Shown in pieces: positions 9,943 through 19,784 of a stretch of DNA of 64,000 nt (positions are counted from its first letter, which is position 1; the number at the start of each line of letters is the position of its first letter). The position numbers were made by a program, and so were the translations under genes. The notes under the pieces are model-generated. The model saw only the letters and a list, made by a program, of their open reading frames with translations. It ran no database searches and had not been told where the DNA came from. Source of the DNA: an uncultured Ruminobacter sp. (GTDB lineage: Bacteria; Pseudomonadota; Gammaproteobacteria; Enterobacterales; Succinivibrionaceae); the NCBI GenBank assembly GCA_902776415.1, contig CACYPY010000003.1, positions 1-64,000 on the forward strand, read 5' to 3'.

Positions 9943-10980
9943 ATGCAGGATCTCAAAAGCTTCCTGAACGAACATAAAACCCACGCCGGGTGTCTTCTTG
10001 ATATTCTCGGGGATCCCTCGCAGGATCCCGGCCTCAAAAAGCATGCCGCCCTTTTGGACTTTCTGGAGGAGGACCTTCCGGAAAATGCCGCCCGGGTGCT
10101 TCTTAAATACCGGAAATTCCCCCCGAAGGCGCGGGAGGAGAAAAAACGCCTGATCCTGGAGCTGGGACTGCTGATTCAGGACTGTCTGGAAAAAAACGGC
10201 ATTACCGCGGATTTTCTCCGGGATCTGACTGCTCCCGGAAATCGGATCGCCAACGCCGTCTCCGGAAACGAAAAGCGTTCCGGAATCCGCACCACCGAAG
10301 GCCGGGTATTTCTCAGAGCCGGAACGGACGTGAAATTCCGGAACACGGCCTTCGGCGACCTTGCCGGAATGCCGTTTTTTCCGAAATCGGCGGAGTTTGC
10401 CCGGGAGGTTTCGGAGCTTTCCCAGATTGTGGTGGCGGAAAACCAGGCGGTATTCTTTGATTTTGAAAGCCTGACGGTTCTTGCCGAGGATTCCGGAACC
10501 TCCGTAATTGCGGACAGGTACCGGAAAACCCTGTTTGTGCACCGGGTAATGCCGGCCGGAAACGGAATGTTTTCCGAAAGCGAATACTGCAACACCATCA
10601 TGCTCACCCTGCTCCGGCGCTTTCCGGAAATCCCGGTAATTATGGCCGGGGATCCCGATCCGGGAGGCTTTGGCTGGATGACGGGACTTTACGGCTGTCT
10701 CTCCCGGGAAGTGCTGCACGGTACCGCCCCTGAAGGCGGAATTCTGCTTCCGGAAATGACGCCCGGAGACTGGGATATTCTCCGGAAAAACGGCAAGGAT
10801 CTGAGAGACGGAGAAGTTTTTGAAGGATTTAAAAGGAAATCCGAAGCAGGAAAACCTGACAGCGCCGTAACCGCGCTTCTGAAAACCCAGTTTGACCTCC
10901 GGAAGACCATTACCGAGGAATACCTGAGGGCCCGGAAAATCCCCCTCCGGCTTTACCCCTGGAAAGAACTCCTGAGCTGA
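9943..10980 (+). CDS. JetD/MksG-like Toprim nuclease subunit
   Basis: A 345-residue protein, last in the SMC operon. A Toprim-like core is visible: a strand ending in Glu (VVAENQAVFF, Glu166) and a later strand with the DxD element (MAGDPDPGGF, Asp237 and Asp239), the metal-binding triad used by JetD/MksG to cut DNA. The C-terminal helices end in PLRLYPWKELL. Known JetD proteins are usually nearer 390-430 residues, so the N-terminal DNA-binding part is short here. All three acidic residues are present, so an active nuclease is expected. With the three preceding genes it forms a complete Wadjet/MksBEFG gene set; the anti-plasmid role is inferred from that family. Confidence 0.75.
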   Translation: MQDLKSFLNEHKTHAGCLLDILGDPSQDPGLKKHAALLDFLEEDLPENAARVLLKYRKFPPKAREEKKRLILELGLLIQDCLEKNGITADFLRDLTAPGNRIANAVSGNEKRSGIRTTEGRVFLRAGTDVKFRNTAFGDLAGMPFFPKSAEFAREVSELSQIVVAENQAVFFDFESLTVLAEDSGTSVIADRYRKTLFVHRVMPAGNGMFSESEYCNTIMLTLLRRFPEIPVIMAGDPDPGGFGWMTGLYGCLSREVLHGTAPEGGILLPEMTPGDWDILRKNGKDLRDGEVFEGFKRKSEAGKPDSAVTALLKTQFDLRKTITEEYLRARKIPLRLYPWKELLS

Positions 10981-11035
10981 AACTGAAAACAGCGGTTCTC
11001 AGTAACCGGAGAGATTCGCTTGAGTTTCCCTGCTG

Positions 11036-11626
11036 CTATCCGTAGCGCCGGGCCAGGATATCCAGCATCCCCTTAAGAGGCCTGGTAACAAAGCTTCGGC
11101 CGCGTATCAGTCCGGCCACGGGCGGGGAAATCCGGTAGTAGCAGCGAATCAGGATTCTGCCGTACCAGCGGGGCTCCAGAACCTCGTTCCGGAACCTTCT
11201 TATGGCAATAACCTCCGGAGCTCTCGGATCTCCGTAAACCGAAGTGGCAATGAAGCAGGCCGTGAATTGTCTGACCATACCGCCGCAGTACGGACAATAG
11301 GACCGGTACGGGGCGCCGTTCCTGGTAACCATCCTGGGCACCATCTTTCTCTGACAGTGGGGACAGATCATCCGGTAATCGGTTTCGGATCGCTTTCCGG
11401 AAGAAGCGTCTCCGGCGGGATTCCCGGTAATGGCAATATTCTCCGCCTTCGGCTTTCTGCCCTTTCCTTTGGCGGAAACCACGGTAAATTCGGCAATCTG
11501 ACCGGTGCGGGGAACCCCGTCAAACTCCCGGAGTCCGTGCATGTTGAAATAGTATTCCTGGCCGTCATCTCCCTGAATAAAACCGTAGCCATCAGTTTCC
11601 CTGTAAAACTTGACCTTGCCTCTCAT
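11036..11626 (-). CDS. Cold-shock-domain protein with zinc ribbon and CFI-type tail
   Basis: A 196-residue three-part protein. Residues 1-68 are a cold-shock/OB domain (GKVKFYRETDGYGFIQGDD) with RNP1-like GYGFI, expected to bind single-stranded nucleic acid. Residues 88-114 hold two CxxC pairs (C88/C91 and C111/C114), a zinc ribbon. Residues 124-150 carry the conserved CFIATSVYGDP module followed by helices, often found at the C-terminus of zinc-ribbon and CSD proteins. The cellular role is unknown. Start ATG 11626 has GAGG upstream. Convergent with the SMC operon, 55 bases from its end; nothing suggests it belongs to that system. Confidence 0.75.
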   Translation of the reverse strand: MRGKVKFYRETDGYGFIQGDDGQEYYFNMHGLREFDGVPRTGQIAEFTVVSAKGKGRKPKAENIAITGNPAGDASSGKRSETDYRMICPHCQRKMVPRMVTRNGAPYRSYCPYCGGMVRQFTACFIATSVYGDPRAPEVIAIRRFRNEVLEPRWYGRILIRCYYRISPPVAGLIRGRSFVTRPLKGMLDILARRYG

Positions 11627-11709
11627 AATCGAAAAACCTCTTCTGAAACACTCAGGCCCGCTATTCTATCAGAAACTCCGGCACATTCTGCCCCTGTCCC
11701 GAAATGCCG

Positions 11710-12483
11710 CTAAATCCGCTGATCCATTTCCATGGCCGGGATCCTGTCGGCACAGCGCCCGGCCTCCCGGGCCGGCACCCCCACCACCGTGGAGTGCGGC
11801 GGCACCGGCTTCACCACCACGCTGCCGGCTCCGATTTTGGAGCAGTCCCCGATGGTGATGTTGCCAAGAATACTGGATCCGGCCCCCAGGAGAACGCCGC
11901 TCCCGACCTTGGGATGACGATCTCCCAGATCATGACCGGTACCGCCCAGGGTGACGTTATGCAGGAAGGAGACATTATCCCCCACCACGGCGGTCTCGCC
12001 GATAACAATGCCGGTGGCATGGTCAAACATAATCCCCCGGCCGATGCGGGCGGCGGGATGAATGTCCACGGCAAATTTCAGCGAAATCAGGTTCTGCAGA
12101 AAACAGGCCATTTCGGAGCGGCCGTTCTCCCAGAGCCAGTGGGCCACCCGATAGCCCTGAATGGCATGATAGCCCTTGAGATAAAGCAGAGGAGTGGAAT
12201 AGTAAACCACTGCCGGATCCCGTTCCCGCACCGCCTTGAGATCAATGGCTCCCGATTCAACAATGGCGGGATCTCCGGCATAGGCCTCATCGCAGATCTC
12301 CCTGATAACCACTGCCGGCATCACCGGAGAATCAAGCCTGTTCGCAATCTGAAACCCCAGGGCGTCCTGAAATCTTTTCTGATTCAGAATGGCCTGCAGA
12401 AAATAGCTGCCCAGCATCGGCTCCTTGGCCACCATGCTTCTGGCCTCGTCACGGATGATCTGCCAGATTTCCTCGATTATCAT
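11710..12483 (-). CDS. cysE: Serine O-acetyltransferase
   Basis: A 257-residue enzyme that acetylates L-serine from acetyl-CoA, the first step of cysteine synthesis, in the cytoplasm. The N-terminal helical domain (MIIEEIWQIIRDEAR...) matches CysE, and the C-terminal half is the left-handed beta-helix acyltransferase with DIHPAARIGRGIMFDHATG and the loop GGTGHDLGDRHPKVG. Eleven codons upstream there is another in-frame ATG (12516), but it lies inside the fieF coding region. ATG 12483 has AGGAAG seven bases upstream and aligns with the E. coli N-terminus, so it is chosen. The gene follows fieF by 19 bases on the same strand and is probably cotranscribed with it. Confidence 0.95.
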   Translation of the reverse strand: MIIEEIWQIIRDEARSMVAKEPMLGSYFLQAILNQKRFQDALGFQIANRLDSPVMPAVVIREICDEAYAGDPAIVESGAIDLKAVRERDPAVVYYSTPLLYLKGYHAIQGYRVAHWLWENGRSEMACFLQNLISLKFAVDIHPAARIGRGIMFDHATGIVIGETAVVGDNVSFLHNVTLGGTGHDLGDRHPKVGSGVLLGAGSSILGNITIGDCSKIGAGSVVVKPVPPHSTVVGVPAREAGRCADRIPAMEMDQRI

Positions 12484-12502
12484 AAAACTGCTTCCTGTTA
12501 TG

Positions 12503-13489
12503 TTAGTGTTTGTCATTTTCCGCGTTCTCCGGAGCCTTCCGGGGGTTCATGAAGGGACTCTTGGGAAGATCATCCTGAACCGGTTCCATATGCAGAGTAA
12601 TGTCGGCATCCGGATAAACCCTGAGAACATTGGCCTCGGCGGCATCGGCGGCGTTGTGAGCCGTTTCCAGACTGACGCTGCTGGCAATCTCCACATGCGC
12701 CTGAATAAAAATCCGGGGCCCTGCCGCCCGGGTTCTCAGATCGTGAATGCCCCTGATTTCGGGGACATCCAGCAAAAGATCGTATATCGTGCTCACATCC
12801 TTTGCCGGAAGACCGCTGTCCAAAAGCGCCGCCAGGGATTTTTTACCGATGGCGATCCCGCCGTAAATAATATAAAGCGACAGGATCACCGCAAAGAATC
12901 CGTCCGCCTGCAAAAATCCGAAATACGAAAACACCAGCGAAACCAGCACTCCGGCGTTAAACAGAATGTCGCTGGCATAATGCAGCCGATCTGCCTGAAT
13001 GGCTGTGCTGGCCGTCTTTCGGATGACATAGGTCTGATAACACACCAGCACGGCGGAAATCGCCATGGCAAAGGCGGTAACCCAGATCCCGGCGCCCAGG
13101 CTGGCCAGAGGACGGGGGCTGGCAATGCTGATGCAGCCGTTTATCAGCAGAAACACCGAGGACCCGATAATAAAGGCACTCTGCACCAGACCGGCCAGGG
13201 ACTCCGCCTTCCAGTGGCCATAGCGATGCTCCTCATCCGCAGGATACACCGCATAGCGCAGCGCCATCAGATTCACCACCGAGGCCATGACATCCATCAG
13301 GGAGTCGGTAAGCGAGGCCATCATGGAAGCGGAATTGGTCAGCACCAGAGCCAGCAGCTTGGCGGCAATCAGAATTCCCGCCACACATACCGAGGCAAAT
13401 CCGGCAAAAACCACGTGCCGGGCATAATCCCTGGTACGGCTGACTGATTCCAGATTATCCGAATTGTCCGAATTGTCCGAATCGTTCAT
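12503..13489 (-). CDS. fieF: Cation diffusion facilitator, FieF family
   Basis: A 328-residue inner-membrane exporter of divalent cations (Zn/Fe type) with about six membrane segments and a C-terminal cytoplasmic metal-binding domain. Transport-site signatures are visible: SLTDSLMDVMASVVN in TM2 and HYASDILFN in TM5, plus the family motif HRYGHWKAESLAG. Start 13489 is chosen over the in-frame upstream codon at 13657 because the extension is Arg-rich and has no family counterpart. The N-terminus shows a short DSDNSDNSDN tract made by a 9-base tandem repeat (gattcggacaattcggac...), a feature prone to length variation. Upstream of cysE on the same strand. Confidence 0.88.
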   Translation of the reverse strand: MNDSDNSDNSDNLESVSRTRDYARHVVFAGFASVCVAGILIAAKLLALVLTNSASMMASLTDSLMDVMASVVNLMALRYAVYPADEEHRYGHWKAESLAGLVQSAFIIGSSVFLLINGCISIASPRPLASLGAGIWVTAFAMAISAVLVCYQTYVIRKTASTAIQADRLHYASDILFNAGVLVSLVFSYFGFLQADGFFAVILSLYIIYGGIAIGKKSLAALLDSGLPAKDVSTIYDLLLDVPEIRGIHDLRTRAAGPRIFIQAHVEIASSVSLETAHNAADAAEANVLRVYPDADITLHMEPVQDDLPKSPFMNPRKAPENAENDKH

Positions 13490-13765
13490 AAACTTGTCTC
13501 TCGCATTTCCCCGAAAAAAAACTGCTGCTCTCCGGCATGCCCCGCAAGTCCGGAAACCCCGGGCCTTCCGCGACGGGAACGCATTTCCGGAAGGCCACGG
13601 AGCACGGAGTATGGAGATTGTAGCACAAAGATTATTTTCCAAAATCCTGACCTGCATTAAAAAAAAGCGCTGAACTGATAACGCATTTTCTAGGTGGATC
13701 GCACCGCCGGGATCCGGGATTTAATAAAATATAGCGATCGTGGTCTGGCATGTCAGGAGGCTCTT

Positions 13766-16201
13766 ATGAATACACTGCTTCTGCTGAGATATCTGTGGTA
13801 TCTCCCGGTCCGGATATTCGCCTCCTGCAACCAGAAACCCCAGAATCCCCGGGAAAGCCTGAAACTGGATGCCGACATTCCCGTGGTCTACGTCATGCAG
13901 TCCGACTCCATCAGCAACCTGCTCACCCTGGAAAAGCTTACCAGAACCAGCAGACTGCCGAATCCCTTTGTGCCGGTAACCAGTCTCGGAGAGGCCCTGA
14001 CCCGCACGGTTTTTATGAAAAAAGTGCCGTTTATCGGAGGAAAGGCCCGGGATTACGGATACCAGAAGGTATTCCGGCAGTGGATTGACTACTGTCAGGA
14101 ATATCATACCGATATTCAGATCGTTCCGGTAACCATTTTCTGGAGCAGAAATCCCGGATACGAGGGCGAGCCTTATCGGGACACCATTAATCAGCCCTAT
14201 TCCAAACTGAAAAAATTTTTCAGGATCCTGTTTTTCGGGTATGACAACCTGACGGTGCTTTCCGGACCCATCCGGATTTCCAGCATTCTGGAGCACCGCG
14301 GAAGCGCCGACGAGGATGCCACCGAGAGCATCGCCCGGGCATGCCGCCTTCATTTTGAGAGACGGCACAACGAAATCGTGGGGCCGAAATGCCTGAACCG
14401 GGATCACCTGATTCAGGAGCTGCTCAACTCCGACTATGTGAAAAGCGCCATCAGGTCCCGGGCCGACGAGACCCGGAGAAACTATTCCGAGATCGAGGCG
14501 GAAGCATACGGAATGCTTAATGAGATGGCTGCCGACTATTCCTATCACACCATGAGATTTTTCGCGGCGTTGCTGCATCCTCTGTGGAGCAAGTTCTATC
14601 ACGGCATCAACGTGTTCGGAGCGGATCGGGTGCGGGAGCTTATCAGCTCGGGGCACGAAATCGTGTACATCCCCTGCCATCGCAGCCATATGGACTATCT
14701 GCTCCTGGCATATGCCCTTTTCAACGAAGGACTGGTGATGCCCCACGTTGCTGCAGGAAACAATCTTAACTTCTTCCCCATAAACCGTTTTCTAAGGCAG
14801 TGCGGGGCCTTCTTTATCCGCCGGAAATTCAAGGGGGACGAGCTCTACACCGCCGTGTTCCGGCAGTATCTCTACACCCTGTTCAGCCGGGGCTACAGTG
14901 CCGAATTCTACATTGAGGGAGGCAGATCCCGTACCGGAAGAACCCTGCCCCCCCGCACCGGAATCGTGGCCATGGCGGTGCAGGCCCAGCTTTCCGGCAT
15001 TGAACGGCCCATCTCCTTTGTTCCCATCTATCTCGGCTATGAGAAGGTTCTGGAGGTCAGCTCCTACATGAAGGAGCTTAACGGTGCCCGAAAGGCCAAG
15101 GAAAGCCCCTGGCAGCTTCTGAATTTCTACAAAAGGCTCCGGTACTACGGCCGGGGCTATGTCAGCTTCGGGGAACCGATTGTGCTTCCGACATTCCTCA
15201 GGGAGACGGTTCCCGACTGGAGAAAATACATCACCCCGGGGGAGTTCTCCAGACCCGCCTGGCTGTTCGAAACCGTAAACGCCCTGTCGGACGAAATCGT
15301 CATGCGCCTTAACAGCTCCGCCACCACCAACGGACTCAATCTTTCCGCTCTCGCTCTTTTGTCCGCAAAGGAGCATCGGCTCTCACTGACTGCGCTTCAG
15401 AACGTCATAAACTTCTATATTTTTATTCTGAAAAGCTCCCGCAGCATCGCGGAAAGCGCTCTGCCACAGATTCCGGGACAGGTGCTGCTCCAGCAGGCCC
15501 TGGAGCTCAAGCCGTTCACCATTGAGGAAATCGGCGGAGAAAAATGGGCCGTGCCCTCCAAGAAGCAGATCATCTACCTCAGCTACTTCAGGAACAACAT
15601 CCTGCACTTCTTTGTCCTGCCGGCCCTGATTGCCACCATCGTCTCGGTGCACCGGCATCTGGCCATGGCGGATATCGTACTGCATACCAGAAACGTCTTC
15701 TATTTCCTCAGGCACGAACTTTTTGCTCCGGTACGGGAGCATGTGCTGGATCAGACCATCAGATCCTACGTGAAGGCATTTCAGCTGGGAGAGTACTTCT
15801 CCATTGTGGACAAGAGCCTGTACCAGCTGAATCCGGATCCTTCCAGACGCGCCCTCCTGGATATTCTCAGCAATTCAATCCATGACAACCTGATGCGCTA
15901 TGTTATCGGGGTGGAAGCAGTAAAGCGCTCCCAGAACGGCACCTGCGATCAGAAAAAGTTTATTGAAAGCTGCGTCCGGCTGTGCCACCGGCTGCCGGAG
16001 GCGATTACCAACAATTCTCCGGAATTTTCGGACCCGATAACCTTCCGGGTAATGAGCGAAACCTTTGTCAGACACCGCTACGTATATGTGTCCGAGATCG
16101 ACGGCACCTATACCAAAAATCCGGTGAAACTGCAAAAGCTCATCAACGCCGTGGGACCGCTTCTGCCCGAGGAGATCCGGAAAAGTCTGGATAACGTATA
16201 A
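13766..16201 (+). CDS. plsB: Glycerol-3-phosphate 1-O-acyltransferase
   Basis: An 811-residue membrane-associated enzyme (E. coli 807) that acylates sn-glycerol-3-phosphate to lysophosphatidic acid, the entry step to phospholipids. The acyltransferase motif I (HRSHMDYLLL, His305 of the HX4D pair) is followed by the substrate-binding motif IEGGRSRTGRTLPPRTG. The start is ATG 13766, preceded by AGGAGG at ideal distance; an in-frame TTG/GTG-type extension to 13694 is rejected for that reason. A FliL-like exported protein follows 60 bases downstream on the same strand. Confidence 0.95.
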   Translation: MNTLLLLRYLWYLPVRIFASCNQKPQNPRESLKLDADIPVVYVMQSDSISNLLTLEKLTRTSRLPNPFVPVTSLGEALTRTVFMKKVPFIGGKARDYGYQKVFRQWIDYCQEYHTDIQIVPVTIFWSRNPGYEGEPYRDTINQPYSKLKKFFRILFFGYDNLTVLSGPIRISSILEHRGSADEDATESIARACRLHFERRHNEIVGPKCLNRDHLIQELLNSDYVKSAIRSRADETRRNYSEIEAEAYGMLNEMAADYSYHTMRFFAALLHPLWSKFYHGINVFGADRVRELISSGHEIVYIPCHRSHMDYLLLAYALFNEGLVMPHVAAGNNLNFFPINRFLRQCGAFFIRRKFKGDELYTAVFRQYLYTLFSRGYSAEFYIEGGRSRTGRTLPPRTGIVAMAVQAQLSGIERPISFVPIYLGYEKVLEVSSYMKELNGARKAKESPWQLLNFYKRLRYYGRGYVSFGEPIVLPTFLRETVPDWRKYITPGEFSRPAWLFETVNALSDEIVMRLNSSATTNGLNLSALALLSAKEHRLSLTALQNVINFYIFILKSSRSIAESALPQIPGQVLLQQALELKPFTIEEIGGEKWAVPSKKQIIYLSYFRNNILHFFVLPALIATIVSVHRHLAMADIVLHTRNVFYFLRHELFAPVREHVLDQTIRSYVKAFQLGEYFSIVDKSLYQLNPDPSRRALLDILSNSIHDNLMRYVIGVEAVKRSQNGTCDQKKFIESCVRLCHRLPEAITNNSPEFSDPITFRVMSETFVRHRYVYVSEIDGTYTKNPVKLQKLINAVGPLLPEEIRKSLDNV

Positions 16202-16261
16202 TCCGGGATATTCCGAAAAAAAAACGAACAGCCGGAAGTTTTCCCGCAGGAGAGAGAATTT

Positions 16262-16696
16262 ATGAAAGGATTTCTTAAAACCGCGGCGGCGCTGACAACC
16301 GCCCTGACACTTATGATTGCTTCCCTTCCCGCAGCCGCCTCGGAGGGCAGCTCCGACGCCCAGCATTCGGGACCGGTAACCGGCTACTATGAAATCAAGG
16401 GGGCTATTACCACCAATCTGAGCTCCACGGGAAACAAGCTCAATTACATCTCCGTGAATATCACCATCTCGCTCACCGATTCCCGGGACTACGAGCTCAT
16501 TCAGAAGCACGAACCCATGATAAAGGATACCATCACCGATGTACTCGGAGCGGAAACCTATGACCGGGTTTCGGAGCCCGGCAGCAGAAACGCCACTCTC
16601 GCCAAAGTGCGTGAAGCCGTGGTGCGTCTGATGGATGACTGTGTCGGAAGGCGCATCGTCAAGGATGTGATGTTCACCGACTTCAAGTGGCAGTAG
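16262..16696 (+). CDS. FliL-like exported protein
   Basis: A 144-residue protein with a clear signal peptide (charged MKGFLK, hydrophobic core, cleavage around AAA-S near residue 27). The mature part resembles the FliL periplasmic domain: an opening YYEIKGAITTNLSS strand, then NYISVNITISL, a helix with LIQKHEPMIKDTI, and the closing VMFTDFKWQ, close to the family's FTxFVxQ ending. Typical FliL keeps an uncleaved N-terminal anchor next to the flagellar motor; here the hydrophobic segment looks cleavable. Start ATG follows GGAGAGA. The location next to plsB is away from any flagellar structural cluster. Function not established; periplasmic location is inferred. Confidence 0.65.
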   Translation: MKGFLKTAAALTTALTLMIASLPAAASEGSSDAQHSGPVTGYYEIKGAITTNLSSTGNKLNYISVNITISLTDSRDYELIQKHEPMIKDTITDVLGAETYDRVSEPGSRNATLAKVREAVVRLMDDCVGRRIVKDVMFTDFKWQ

Positions 16697-16846
16697 CCTC
16701 CGAGAGGATCCGGCACGGAAAAGACCGGCGTTCCCGGACGCCCGCGGTCCTGTGATCTCTTTGTTCAAAAAGATGGTGTATCCCCCGCCATTTGGAATAT
16801 AATACCGGAATATGTTCCTAATATTAGATGTTTCAGGGGTATTTTC

Positions 16847-18520
<1,674 letters not shown>

Positions 18521-18537
18521 TTTGTTAAGGAAGTTTT

Positions 18538-19014
18538 ATGAGCGAAGATTTATACGAAAACGATACTGAAGTTGCCGATGAAGTGGCCGATGACGGTCAG
18601 TTTGACAATGATTTTGAGGTCGAACTCAGCAGAAGAGCTCCCAAAGGCGATGTTTTTCAGCAGATTTTTCCGAGAACCAGACACTGGCTTCATGAAGGTG
18701 TTCGCCCAGAAGAAATTCTGCGGGAAGACAAGGATGATCTGGTCTTCTCATTCATCAAAAGAATGAAGGACCCTGACTACCCTGCCTCCGAAGGAGTACG
18801 CTACATCAGATTCCGCAGCACTCTGGCAATTTCGGATCTGGAAATCGAAATGACCTTTACTCATATCGAGCTTTACTATCAGGATGCCGACGGCAATCTG
18901 AGCCAGGCCATTCCGGTAAGAGACGGCGCCGAAGAGTGCCGGGACATCCAGAAGGTTTTTGAAAAGGTTGTGGATAACCTGGCTAATTATCTGAGCAAGG
19001 TTATTAACAGATAA
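18538..19014 (+). CDS. Unknown acidic cytoplasmic protein
   Basis: A 158-residue protein that I do not recognise. The first 30 residues are very acidic (Glu/Asp repeats such as ENDTEVADEVADD), followed by a compact region with predicted strands (RYIRFRSTLAISDLEIEMTF, YYQDADG) and a C-terminal amphipathic helix ending in NYLSKVINR. No signal peptide or membrane segment. ATG follows AAGGAAG, and the gene starts 17 bases after glnS, so cotranscription is likely. Codon use matches neighbouring housekeeping genes, which argues that it is a real, expressed native gene. Confidence 0.75.
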   Translation: MSEDLYENDTEVADEVADDGQFDNDFEVELSRRAPKGDVFQQIFPRTRHWLHEGVRPEEILREDKDDLVFSFIKRMKDPDYPASEGVRYIRFRSTLAISDLEIEMTFTHIELYYQDADGNLSQAIPVRDGAEECRDIQKVFEKVVDNLANYLSKVINR

Positions 19015-19069
19015 AATTAACGGGATAAAGTTTCTTTAAATTTTCTGAACCATTCAAAAGGGATCTGTT

Positions 19070-19480
19070 ATGTTTTTTAAAAAATTATTACTGGCTCTGG
19101 CCGGTATTGCGGTTTCCGCCGGTGCTTCTGCAGCCGTGAGCTCCGATGTTTCCGGATTCATTTCCGGTGCCGGCCTGAACGCCCGTCAGGAGCGCGCTGT
19201 TACTCAGTATGCCGAAAGCCTGGACATGATTGCCAATATTGACCTGCAGAATCAGGAATCCGTGATCTCCGTGAACAAGGATTTCATGAACGCCCAGCAG
19301 TGTCTGGCCCAGGTTTACAGCATCGATCAGAAGCCTCACATGATGCGGGTAAGCCGCCAGGTTTACGAAAAGACCTTCAATACTGAAGAGCTGGTTACCA
19401 AATACCGCCAGTTCCTGGGACAGGCCCTTCAGGAAGGCGAAAAGGCCCTTCCCTCCGCCAGGGCCCGTGCCTGCAAGTAA
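19070..19480 (+). CDS. Unknown small exported protein
   Basis: A 136-residue protein with a Sec signal peptide (MFFKKLLLALAGIAVSAGASA, likely cut after Ala21 or Ala22). The mature part is helical with two cysteines (one in NAQQCLAQVYS, one in the terminal RARACK) that could form a disulphide in the periplasm. Not recognised as a known family. AAGGGAT precedes the ATG. It sits 55 bases after the acidic-protein gene and about 300 bases before bamC, so it may be part of a glnS-linked operon. Confidence 0.7.
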   Translation: MFFKKLLLALAGIAVSAGASAAVSSDVSGFISGAGLNARQERAVTQYAESLDMIANIDLQNQESVISVNKDFMNAQQCLAQVYSIDQKPHMMRVSRQVYEKTFNTEELVTKYRQFLGQALQEGEKALPSARARACK

Positions 19481-19784
19481 TCCGCACTGCCGAACTCCCG
19501 GCGTGCCGGCGGCGGGCAGATCCGTTTTCTTCGAATCCGGATCTGCGGGCTTCCGATATTCCGCTTCCGGAATGCCCGGTTTTCGCTGTCCGGAAAGCCG
19601 GGACTTCAATTTCTTCCTGCGGCCACTGCCGGACAGCGTTCCTGTCAGGATCGGATATGTCCGCCGGCAATTCCCTGCAAACAGAATCCGTGCTGCCGTG
19701 TCCCTCCGGGGACAAATCACAGTTGACAGGATGCCGTTTGATTTTCAGAATATGCAAAATAATTTACAAAGGAATCCATGCGCT
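19481..19784 (+). other. Gene-free spacer before bamC
   Basis: About 300 bases without a supportable gene. It contains a long inverted repeat (GCAGATCCG near 19516 pairing with CGGATCTGC near 19539) without a following T-run, and the bamC promoter at 19723-19751. Confidence 0.5.
19723..19751 (+). promoter_or_regulatory. Promoter of bamC
   Basis: TTGACA (19723-19728), 17 bases, CAGAAT (19746-19751). The predicted start near 19758 is just upstream of the AAAGGA ribosome binding site and of ATG 19785. Confidence 0.5.
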
